Both the position numbers and the translations under genes were made by a program. A model generated the notes under the pieces. It did not search any database and was not told the origin of the DNA. It saw only the letters and a list, made by a program, of their open reading frames with translations. Shown here one piece after another: positions 22,873 through 34,852 of a stretch of DNA of 64,000 nucleotides. Every line of letters starts with the position of its first letter. The first letter of the stretch is position 1. This stretch comes from Cristatella mucedo (taxonomy: Eukaryota; Bryozoa; Phylactolaemata; Cristatellidae), in NCBI GenBank assembly GCA_009760855.2, contig WPIO01000001.1:14661501-14725500 (forward strand), read 5' to 3'.

Positions 22873-23606
22873 CATTGGGGCTGTTTGTTCACAGGCCAGA
22901 GAGGCGCCATCGGCCAGAGAGGCGCCTGCAATGGAGATAAGAGAAGCGTCTTTCGATGGGTGACGGGCTGCGACACGGCTGTGGGCTTGGAGGAGGTGCA
23001 GGCCACATAGGCTGCTCAGGCCATAGAGACGAATTGTACCTCGGCACCGTTGGCGTGCAAGGCAATAATGAAAGAGACGCCCGTTGCGGAAACAGGCTCG
23101 AGCCGCAAGTTTCAGAGAACACGATCGAAACTCCCTCGGTGGCAGAGACTGGTAGTGCTTCGGAGATTGTGGTGCGGCGGAGAGATGTATGGCTCGGCTA
23201 AGTATGAACGCTAGTGCCATACATAGCTGGCAGTTTATCAAAGGCCGTGCTGTCACCTGCCTCCCCAGAGCGGCCATTACATAGCCTCGTGTTAGAGGGG
23301 CAGACCGGAGGCCGAAGCCTATGGGATTTGCAGTTCCTGATGTGTAACTCGAGATATGATCCACAGGCATGGCTTTCGGACGTAGGAAGTCGGCCTGTGG
23401 GTTTCGCCGTGTGGGCTTTGCTTAAGCCTTCGAGTTTGTCTCAGTCTGATCTGGAGATCAGGACCCATGTACATAACTGTTTTCTTATAGTATAGAACTG
23501 TACAAGTAATTCTGTTTCGTGCTTTGATTATATCGTAGTGAGCTTGCTTTGCTGTCGTAATTTGTTGCCGTCCGGTTTGATGTGTGATTTTTAGATCGAG
23601 GGGGAT

Positions 23607-23990
23607 GTGGCTGACTTACGGTCTGTAACCGTTTATGGCCTTGATATTCGTGGTTTATGGGCGGTTGGGGTCTGGCAGAGAGGCGTCGGTGTCCGGCAGA
23701 AAGATGGCTGGCGGCGACTAGGGGTACCGGCGAGCACGACGGCGCCAGTGGTTCGTGAGAAGATGGCAGAGGTGAGCGAGATGGCGGTGGTGAACAAGGT
23801 GCTTGCGACGGCGGAAGTTCGCAATGCACATGCTGATGAGCCGAGCGAGACGCTCGCTGAGGAAGCATGTGAGGTGCTCGCCGAACGGCCGTAGACAGAA
23901 ACGTTGGGCGCCACCTTACTGCCGGACGCCACCTGGCCATAAACCATGAATACAAAGGCCATCAACTGCTACAGACCGTAAATCTGCCAC
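23607..23990. mobile_element. MITE/fold-back element with long terminal inverted repeats
   Basis: The left end 'gtggctgacttacggtctgt' pairs with the right end (inverted 'gtggcagatttacggtctgt'), extending about 50-60 bp at moderate identity. The 384-bp unit contains the right arm (23735-23905) of the larger GC-rich inverted repeat. No transposase. Confidence 0.55.
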
Positions 23991-26064
23991 ACAAACCTAA
24001 TCAATAGTTTAAAATAATTGTTTATGCCAATAAGAATTGGAAATTTCTGTTCATTGGGTGAGTCGGTGAAAAGCCTCTTAATACTGGCACTTCTCTTTGT
24101 TTTGGCAATTCTAACTTCGGCCAGCATGAATTATTGAAAACCTTAGAAATCTAGGACACGAAGATTCTGTTAACACTATAGGCTACAAAGACTGGTTTAG
24201 ATTTCTTATGAATAATATGGTAGGTACTAAGCCATAAAATCAACTTACTTGTTGAGTTCTGGTAATCTGATGAAGTGTGTCGATAGCTAAGATGTCTGTC
24301 ACACTGAAGTAGTAAATTAACTGGGAGAGAAAAATAGCGAGAGTAACAGTTTTTTCAGTGTTTTGCAGTCGGAGTCTCGTGGACCATCGATGATGCTCTC
24401 CCTATGAGCTCAACCAGACAAAAGAGAAAATGATTCATTAATATCCTTAATTAAATGTAGGTGCCCGACACCGGATGTATCATTTACTGCACAGGTCCTA
24501 GAGACAACGTGCATGAGCTGATGCCGAGCCGGAGTGCCCGACCAAGCAACAGCATGAAGCAGATGCTGGTGTGAAAGATGTGCCCCAGTTTACCTTGTTT
24601 TATAAGCACTTGAAGGCAGGCACCGATCTTATGGTCTGACGGACAAAGACACGGTTTTAGTTGTCGTTTTAAAATAACAAGAAGGCTAAGTTTGGTATCA
24701 GTTTTCAGCAGACATCTCACTATTGATCCTGAAAACGCTTCTATAGCAAACGGCACCTTCATTCACAAAATTCCCTAATTTGATGGCTGCAAGTCACTTA
24801 AAAACTGCACGACTAAAGAGTCAACTCATGGTGATTGGCAGAGTAAGCTGACTGCTAACGGTAATAGTTTTCTCAGCTGATTCAATGATCCCCATCTCGG
24901 AATTCGGTCTTTAACCGCGTTATAATTTCCGAGCTCAGCTTAAAATGCTTTATCGGAACAGGCCACTCAATAAGTGGCCTCAAATGTTCACGGCACTGAC
25001 TTAATCGAGAATTGCCCGAATCACTCAATTATAGAACCGTTTGAAATACTGCAGTTCGCTTAGTGAATAACTTTCATGATCGACTGTCGGAGTCGCTCAT
25101 GACGCTCGTGACTGGGCGACTGTCTTGGTCGACAACTAACTTAGTAGACGATGGATCCTCATTGGCTTCCAGTCTAGTAGTGAATTCAGTTTAGACAAAT
25201 TACTCGTAGTAGTTTTAATAAATGTGGGTCATGACACCTACAATATCTTTATAGTTAGCATAATAGGTTAAATGTTCGGTAGGTGCCTCAGATCGGCGGG
25301 CCAACAATATACAGGCTCACGTTACCTGTTATCTGAGGACTGTGGGGTTCGGAATTTATTTTAGAATCTTCCTATTCGGCAAGCACTCTTCTTGATAGAT
25401 TTCAATACTGATTTAGCAAAGATTCATTAAATGGCTACTTATCAGATCTAGGTTTTGACAACCATCAAAGCAAAGGTAGAACAACCGAACATGTACAGTT
25501 TCATAGCATCGTACTTCACCTAAATACAGGGTACTAGACGGGCGATTGTAAGATTCACACAAGGTATCCTCCAGTTGGTTGCTTGACCCAACGGGAAACG
25601 GAAGAACAAATGTATAACCTTATATACATACAATTTTATAAAATGTAAGCAATTGTTTCGAAGGTCGTTGCATCAGCGAAGTGAGCAATAGTTAACTCAA
25701 GCACTTTCCTAGGAAGCGATCATCCATTTTATTAGTAGGAAGCAGTAAAAAGGTAAAATTTAGGGAAGCAAATAGTATTTAAATCGGACTGCACCACCTA
25801 CAGTCTTAGATGTAGATGCTCAGCTACTGACGGTACCTCTGTATAGGAGTTTAGGGCAATGTGATATGATCTATACAATGTCGTAGTACTGCCGAGAGTT
25901 GAAGCAATCAAACGACTTGATTTAGAAACACTAGCTAAGAATTAGGCCTTGCAAAGAGGCCCAGTGTGCATGAAAACTTTTCAATTAATGAGTAGAGGCA
26001 GAGTAGACTAATGGGAATATTCATTGGTTCACTGCTACACCCGAAGGCATCAGCCTGCTACCTG
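23990..26064. other. Spacer / possible HYKK 3' UTR
   Basis: Mostly AT-rich with no repeat family recognised. A minus-strand open stretch at 24484-24762 has a KRQLK motif reminiscent of LINE C termini but is too weak to call. Confidence 0.35.
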
Positions 26065-26534
26065 CTACTGCACTGCTGATGCCACAGCACTATTGGATAC
26101 TTGTTCAAGCACCCTGGAGTCCTTAACACCCGTCAGCCAGCGTCGTAGCACCACGTCCTTGCCAGTGCTCGACAAGTGGCCGAGTGCACGCCATCCAGGC
26201 ACTTGGGTGTTAAGGACGTAGCGATTCTTGGTGAGAGCATATGTATGCAAACCAAGTACTACTGACTGGGCTAGCCGTCCGGCGACAGCAAAGAACAAGG
26301 CATCAAGCTCGTTAGCGTTCAGGGGAGCTACTTTCGTATAGCCGGCTAGCACATGCATGCCAATGTCGAGAGGATCAACGGTGCTGTACATGAGCATGTA
26401 AGCGATCAGCATGGCAACATCAAACATTAAGTATCCACTTTGCGAATCCCCAAAGTCGATGAGTCCATAAACATGCTCCGGAGGCTCCTCACTCACTAAT
26501 ATATTCATTTCATTGGGATCTCCGTGCAGAATGC
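26065..26534 (-). CDS. HYKK: HYKK last exon with catalytic loop and stop
   Basis: A tctctttgCAG acceptor precedes ILHGDPNEMNILV, then YGLIDFGDSQSGYLMFDVA, HVLAGYTKVAPL and a C-terminal helix with VPGWRALGHL, ending in TAG at 26067-26065. The exon enters at phase 1 and contains 156 codons including the stop. HGD and DFGD motifs are intact. The spacer to its left (to about 24.0 kb) should hold the 3' UTR, but I could not assign a poly(A) signal. Confidence 0.9.
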
Positions 26535-29500
26535 CTGCAAAGAGAATACTACTACAGATGTAGGTAAGCTTGTCTATACTAATCTTAAGCACACACATAC
26601 ATGGTACTCTTTTGCATCTTTACGAGTAGTGAGTACAAATCTGCACAGAGTCCGGAGGCTGTTGTCATTAGGTGGTGTGCCATTTGAAAAGAAAATAGAT
26701 GCAGTATTGAAAGAAGCAAGGATATTATCAGTGTGAAACTCTACGGTATGCCTATGTTGGGCTTTGCAACTAGAGCACAGACAGTTATTTCGCAGTGAGA
26801 AACTCGTTTTCTCCATGGTTTTGTAAGCCCAGGGTAGCCAAGTTTCAAACAACTGAAACTCGAGTAAATAGTAAATGCCATGAGGAAAGTGTTTGCGTGC
26901 AGAGCCGACAGCTTTTCAAGCTAGTCCGGATGCATTGTGACATGGGTATCGTCGTATTGTACAGCTGCAAAGTATCAAGCTTGGCCTAACGGGCCATCAA
27001 GGCTCTGCCATTCCATGGAGGTAATGGAGCAACATAATTCGAGGTGAGTATGGTAAAGATGGAGATTGCATCTACCCCTTCGTAATGGCAGGAAATGGAC
27101 TCAAAGAGATTCATTAAGATGACTCGGAGAGTCTTGCCTCAGAGGTTTGACCAGCCTAGCTACCTTGTCCAGCCATCATTCTCCTAGGAGTAACCGACGG
27201 GAGGAATCCAAGTGGGAATGTCAGCAATACATGTAGCAAGGGAGTTGAGAGAGTTTGACATGCTGAATGGCAGGAAGGGATCAAAGCACAAGTGCAGCCG
27301 TATGTCACCGGCATAAAAATGAAAGTACAGATTACGGTTGACGATGATATCGGCACGAGGGAGAGTATAGGTAAAGTATAGAAAAAGAAGCAGACCAAGC
27401 CGAGACCCCTGAAATACCACATACTTCAGAGGATCCCCGGACAACTGTTGCCCGGACGACACCAACACTTTTAAATCTCTCACTGAGATAGGACCCGAAC
27501 CATTGCCTATGATGCCCTGGCGAGTTGAGAGGCGCTCAAGAAAGACTTAGTGATCAATAGTATCAAATGCTGCCAAAAGAGCCAGGAACACAAGCAGAGA
27601 GACTACCTAATTCTGTATTCATGAAAAGGTAGACACGAGCACGAGTGCAGACTCTGTCGAGTGATTAGCTCTAAAACATGTTGCACTGGCAGGAAGACCT
27701 GAAAGAAGAAAGTCGAGGAAGTTTAAACAGGGTGCCACAAAAAATGCATGGACTCAATTTACTGAGGAACCCTAACGTAACTCGTCAGTTTTTGCACTAT
27801 TAGCTTGCTGAAAGCTTGGCAGAGTTGACTGTGGAGCTGAAGCGATCATCAAGCAAAGGGATATTTTAGAACAGGTCACCCAGATTCCATGGGTATTCCA
27901 TTAGAGGCTACATAAAAGATGCTAGCTAGGCCAATTTTGATGTTGAGGCTTTATAGTGTATTATTCATACTAAGCCTGTCAATAAGCATTAGGTTGGTCT
28001 TGCTGCCATTCAGGTTGAGAGGTCTAGCTGCAAACTAAGTGTGAATGTTGGAAATACAATCTGCAAGGGTGCCTAGTACCTACCTCGGTAAGAGAAAGAG
28101 TATAATTTGTGAAAAGACGAATGACGTAGTGTAAATCCTTGGGGCTCAAAGGGTGAGATCGATCGGTGGCTATTGACATAAATGATATTGAAATCTCTCA
28201 CAAAGATATTGCACTACAATATCTTATGTCCTACATGGACGTTAACTACTGTACTACAATGTCAGTGATACCCGTCAGGCAGTAAGCACTAAAGAATGAC
28301 AAGGTGATACTATAAACTGCTTTATTCTTGGCTAATGAAATACCTTTGGTGAAGTGAGGATACTGCTGCTCCACATAGCTCCACGATGCAATGATCTCCT
28401 GTGCAAGATCTCTTCTCGATGAGTCAGGCACTGCTGTTAGATAGCTGGTAAGCTTTGGCACATTCACAAGGGTCCAAATAAAATCATCGCGGTTAAACCC
28501 TTCATCGGAAATACCCTTAAAGGGCAATAAAATGAATATCAAATACAGGTATAGAACATATGCTTTACAAAGGTAAATTCAAGTTTGCCAGCATGATAGA
28601 AACATACCTTCACCGCGACATGAAATCGAGCCAGGTAAGAACCTGCCTCGTACAGTAGCTGCTCGGTTATTGGCAAACTGCAAAGTATTCTGCCTGGTAT
28701 GAATGAAAGCAGACGCACGATTCGCATGTCTCTGCCATCGCCCTCTGCAATATATAAACCCAACTACACATTGTCACTAGCACAGCTGACCTATGCTGAA
28801 AGTATTTGGGGTCAGACATTGATGCGAAAATGGAAGGAGTAAAAAATTTCATTTGTATAGCAAAGATAACTTAATCTCTACTCAGATGCTCCACATGCGC
28901 CTATGGGGTCGAGCCCACGGTCTCAGCCAGACATCGGTCGGGGCGAGCACTTTAACCACTAGACCAAACCATCTCGGCACATAACAAGTGTAGTAACATA
29001 TGGTCTTTATCTAGGTTCCAAAGGCATCTCGAGAAAAATTAAGCTAGGGGAAAACTAAAATATTTTCTCTAGAAATCACATATACAGGCTAAGCAGGTTA
29101 AAGCCCAGAAATAAAATTATCCAAGCAAGACAAGTAGAGGCGTTGTCAATAGCGGTGACTCTTGAGCAACCCACAGTGATCCAAGGGGTACTCAGGCACG
29201 TGGAATATATAGCCTCGGGAACACTAAGCCGATGAGTAGTAAATGTACACTTTCTGGTGTCTTCAGATGAGATAGAATAATTTGAGATGCTGACCACGTG
29301 GTAGACTATGGCATTTTGAGGGAAATGCAAGCAGTGTGAGGTATCGGAAGATGAGATTGTTGATACATTAAATTCTTATGTTAGTTTACATCAATTCCAC
29401 ATCGTAAAAATCTCGACAAACTCGAGAAACATGCTGCAAGCATTTAAGACTATAAAAAATACACCTAGATCTAGACATTAGAATGATCTTGGTCCAACGG

Positions 29501-32500
29501 CTAAGGCACGAAAGATCTAAATAGATTTAATAATATTTCGGATTGCTGACCTCTTAAGTTTGAACAAGTAATACGCACACCTTCCTGATGCTGAATCACA
29601 GCATGTACAGTTTTTGAAGCTGGGCTTAAAGTCATGGGTATAAGACTGGAACAATTGAAGTTTCAAACACAAATACCATATGTAAAAAACCTTCGCAGCT
29701 AGGTAGCTCTTTCTGTTGTAGATGTTAATGCTTAACCCATGCTTAACCCTCAATGAGAGCAAGGATACGTTTTAATAGCAAGGAAAGTCTCTTAAATTCA
29801 ATGGCAGGCAATACTTGTATGCTCAATCATTATGAGGTCCTACAACCCAGGTTTAAACTTGTTAATGCATGCTATGCTTAGCACGAGTCTCCTGATACCA
29901 CCGTTCTACGAGAATCATTGACTATCGACAAAGGGAGCTGCGATGGTTCATCTGGTTGACTGTCTGATCTGTCTGAAGCCAATCCAAAATGATGCACGAC
30001 GGTCTGCTTGCCCTCTAGTTATGACCTCGGAGGCGATCAGAACAGTTTATGATTCCAAATTAAGGATGTGACTTGGTAATGCCAACCGGCCACACCACAG
30101 ATACAGCATTGATGTGTGTAACACAAGAAAACAGAAAAAGAAAATATAACTCATTCGCATAGAGAGCTTATTCTAAGAGAACTTAATCTCGATTCAGGCA
30201 CTTAAATATGCCGAAGGGCTTGTGCTCACCACCTTGGTCATCAAATGCATTCACCTTAACCTAGATCGTTAAAGACGAGAACCCCCTCGGCCAAACCAGG
30301 CCTGCTAATAATATGAGGTAAAATATGCTATGCAGTACAACACTTATTTGTCATCTGACGAGGATGCAGTGGCTGACTGGACAGGCTAGAGAGCCGGCTG
30401 GCAATCGAAGGGCTCACGAGTGAAGCAAGGACGTCGAATAGATTGGCTGGTGTAGCTCTGCGAAGCGACCTGCGGACTGCATAGAGTATCTTGATAGTCA
30501 GTGTAATACTTGACGTAGAGACAGCAATGTTCTGACAGAGGTGTGGGGGATTTGATAGCTATTAGGTCAAAGATCGATCGGACAAGCTGCTGAGTTTCGA
30601 GCTAGATGTAGACGACTGAGGCCAGGGTCTCGAGCCCTTCAATACCTGTTAAGTAATGGAATAGACATTAAGCTCACTTATGATGCTTTACAAATTCAAT
30701 GTACTTTATTGCTATTTTGATTCATTAAGACATTTATGAATAATGGAAATATCAGTGACATAGCTGCAACTTTACAGATACATGAACTAGTTTGACTGCA
30801 GTACTTTTATTGAAGTAAAATAAAAATATCTTATTTATTAGGACACTTATGGAAAGGCAAGAAAGGCATGAATTCACTAGCAGCAGAACACTAAAAAAAA
30901 ACAATCGGGTGCAAACAGCTAAATAGATTGCAGACCACCTCCGTGGTTTAATATTGCTAAGAATGCCCAAGACAGAACCAACGAATGAGGCTAAGCATCG
31001 AGAACTAAGAATCGTCTGTAAACCTGCAATCAAGGCTGACGTCCTTTCTTTAATGCTTTCAGAGTATTGAATTGCACAACTCCGTGGACCCAGCAAACGC
31101 CAGTGCACCATATAATTCATTGCAATTAATATCGTGCAACCTGCTTTGTTCTCTCTACCTGCTCTACATTCTGAACCTGCTCTATGGTCTGTACCTGGTA
31201 ATGACTGCAAAAATGGCTGGTAATTACTACACAGAGCTAAGAAGCTGTGTCGACTATCTGAACCACCCACTCCCAAATAAAAGTTCCCAGCCTGATCGGT
31301 TAACTTGGCATAGTCGTCTAACCAATGAGCATGCGGCTCAGCTTGCAAGGCACTCAAGGCAACCTTAGTGCATATGCAACACGTTTGGGTAAACTAATAC
31401 GTAAGAATCATCGCTACGGTCCATCGATCCCTGCACGTCGGTGCTGACTTGCTACAGGCCTTCGATATTAAGGCTGTGGAAGCCGTTGGTCTCGCAGGGC
31501 TGTAGGTGAGATGTAGCCACATCGATCGCAGCTTGACTCACTTCGCCCGGGTGACCAGTGGTGATTTTTGTGCAGTGATCAAACGGACGATAAACGTAAC
31601 GTGGCTGAGGCGACAGAAGGCTAGAAAAGCAACATATATGGCTCCATTTATAAGCAAGGATATATTGTGAATCTTGTGGTACATTGACGGCATTTCTAGT
31701 TTACTCTCTAGGTTTCCATCTTGCCCCAAGAGCTATATCACTGTGGACCACCAATTTAGTTGGTGTCAACTGATATGCAAAAAATCATAGCACCAGTGAG
31801 ATTCGACCCGGTAGCTCAGGTTTCATTAGTGGTACATCCAATCTGGCAAACAGTGACCACTCAGAGGACCTGACTGACTGTTATGGGAAGGTATAAAATC
31901 ACAAAAATCACTCATCCGAAAATATATATATGTGCTCTAATCATGTATGCATCCACAAAGGCAAACGTGGATTAACTCTAATGGTATGTGTGCATGTCTT
32001 TGTAAATCAGCAGATCATATTTTTCAGTCATTCAACAAATAAGTGTAACATCCTATCGTTAGCTCCTCACCGATAGCCCTTGGTATGTGTATGTCTGTAG
32101 TGTAGTGGCTGAGTGTATGTCTGCATGTGATGTGTAGCTGGACCGTGCTATTTGGGATATAGCTCTAAAAAGCTATGGTGGGACTTGCTGTACAAATAAA
32201 GCAGATGTTTACAGCGGCTTCCAGAGACTTTACAATGCAATATGACGTCTTGAAGGGCTTAGTGATCATACGACTCACACGTGGAAGACTGGGTGCAATT
32301 CCTACTCCCCCATAGCATTTCCTGTTTATCCACTGACTGCAGAAGAAAGCATAAAGAAGCAGCTGCATTCAAGGCAGCAGATGACAGCTCGATGCATTCT
32401 CGATGCTAGATTCTGTGCAGATATGCTTGGCCTTGTCGACTCTCCCGTTAATGCTTCCTAACTGTGCTTCTCGAATGGTATTTATATGGCCACAACATAG

Positions 32501-34806
32501 GATTTCACGCTGCATGTCATGGGTCGTAAACGTAAGGTAAGAGTAGACATGGGGCTATATTCAATGTGTTTTCACATGCCATGCATAGCTGTCTTTGTGA
32601 CAATGAACCAATGCCAACTAGTAGAAAGCCTTGTGCTTATGGAGGCACCCACGTTGTCAGTGTGGGGGGGCCAAGCCTTGCTCCCAGTACCACACAAAAG
32701 GTGACACGAGATGCTGGTATTTTCTGTGGTCAACTAGGATGTACTAACTCTGCTGGGGACCTCCCTAGTCTAAGAATACTGAGAATAATTAAAACCACGT
32801 AATGCAGCTTTCGTTGCCAACTGATGCCACATTTAGTCAGAGAGTTGGATTTCTTGATGCATGTATTGACAAACCAGGAAAGCATTTCAGCAAATACACG
32901 ATTAAGTTGCATGGTGAGCCGTGATGGCACACTAGGTAAGGTTGCTTTTCACGACTTATGCTTCCGAGGTCGTGGGTTCGATTCCAGCAGTGGGCGATCC
33001 TTTATTGCCACTGCAAGCAGTGATAATAGCCGTAAAGGCTCTTCTGTCACTATAAAAAGAGGCTGTTAAATCAGCTACTGCAGAGGTCGGCAACTCCGGC
33101 CTTTAGGCCAGATCTAGCTAATGCTCAAGTCCGGCTGAGCGGCCCCCAATTATTTATTGGTAGATCCGGCCTTATTGAGTTGTCACAGTCTTCTTCCCCT
33201 TCGCTATAGAAGTACTTTGACTTACGAGTATCCCAACTAACGAGTTTTCGAGGCACGAGCCGTCTCTCGGTCGCTTTTTGCTTTGAGTTGAGAGTTAACT
33301 GTTATTGTGCTTGATTTTGCTTCTTGCATTTCGCAGTATGATTTTAGAACTGCGACTTTGCTTTGCTTACGGCTAGCGGCAGCAGCCCTTAGCCGTGAAG
33401 GATTTTCGCCAGAAATGTTAACGCAGAGGTCGGAACAGTCCACCCTTTATGCCAGATAGCCCCTAGTTAGCACTCCAGTCCGGCCTAATGCCACTCTAGT
33501 TATTTATAGTTGGATAAGGCCTAATTAATAATAATAACAATACATTTGATATAGCATGCTGGAGAGAACTCAATCTCTATCTAGGCACTTTACATTTGCT
33601 GCAAAAGAAGCACGACCGAATGGCTAGTCATTGAATTGTCGTGGTTTTGTTCCCCCTTCATTACTGCTGGTTGCAGTTCAAACTGTTGCCTATATTTATT
33701 TTTAGAACTGATGTCAGCCGCTTGTATAAACAGAAGCACATGGCCAGGTTGGGGTGATAAATGTCTACCCCTATAATACGTGTCTGTCCGTCAGTTGTGG
33801 CTTTTTCTTTGTTTGTTCGTCTGGCCATGCCCAATCCGTGGGCCAGTGGGTGTGGTTTCTTCTGGTCTAGTGTGCCTTCTTGACCTCCTGAAATGACCTA
33901 GTAGTCCGAAACATTTTCCGACCTCTGAGCTGTAAGGATGCACAGCCGGATATTTAGTCGGCAAGATTAATTAAGTCCTTTAATATAAAGGTCTCTATTA
34001 GAACACAAATTCAGCACATTAGTCAATAAAGGCATATTGGTCAAGGTTACAGAGTAGGTGAGCCCTGCAGTGTTATTACTAAGCCAGGCACTGACAAGCT
34101 TTGAATTTCCAATGACCCAGAGGCACTGAATAAATAAGGCAATCCATCGTAGATCCATCGTAATCACTGCCAGCTTCAAACGACAAAGGAAATTTTTCTT
34201 CCCATTTTAGGCTCCAGATATTCCACTACTCTGGATGCCATATCGGGCTTCATACAAATGGCTCTTGACAGAGCAAGCAACCTGCTCACTATCACTGCAA
34301 TGCCATTTGACCGCTGTCGATACTTACACATGCCAACTAATATATTGTTGATAACTTTCCCGATATTCCTGATGTCTACGTGTAATGTTATGTAATGTAT
34401 CTTCGTCTGTAACTCCACAAAGTCATATAGACTGTTTGGGTGTTACGCAGGAGAGTTTTGTATAGCGCACTCACAGCCTAAGTGGCTTTCTGTACGCATT
34501 CGGTAGCCAAAAGACTTCGTCTGATGCAACAAAGAGAAAGTGGGAAGCATAGCAGAGTTAGGAGAGCAGTTGAGGTAGTGAGTACCATAGAAGTAGCAGT
34601 TCAGGACCGCTGAAAAGGATGTGCCATAGTCGGCAGTAGGAGAGTAGTTGTCGTTTCGTAAGAAGTGTGGAGTTTCACAGTCTAGGACCTGCAGAGCTAA
34701 AGCTTCTGTCGCCAACTGTCTTTAAGTGGAGGAATGGGACAGCTAATTTATTGTCCACACAGGACCTGAGGGCACGAACAGGCTGAAACTGATGCAGCAG
34801 TTCAGC

Positions 34807-34852
<46 letters not shown>

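Larger units (their letters stand above)
33081..33927. mobile_element. hAT-like element with perfect 10-bp TIR
   Basis: CAGAGGTCGG at the left and CCGACCTCTG at the right are exact inverted repeats. Flanks agctactg/agctgtaa share only AGCT, so the target duplication is weak. A second CAGAGGTCGG in direct orientation at 33424 suggests two joined copies. The 'ccggcc' subterminal motifs are typical of hAT MITEs. A LINE tail (33528-33640) is inserted. Confidence 0.5.

Noticed and set aside
24484-24762. Possible LINE C terminus (KRQLK)
   Set aside because: One short motif only; no hairpin tail or neighbouring LINE sequence.
30752-31357. 201-codon minus-strand frame
   Set aside because: T-rich hydrophobic translation without motifs, homology or splice sites.
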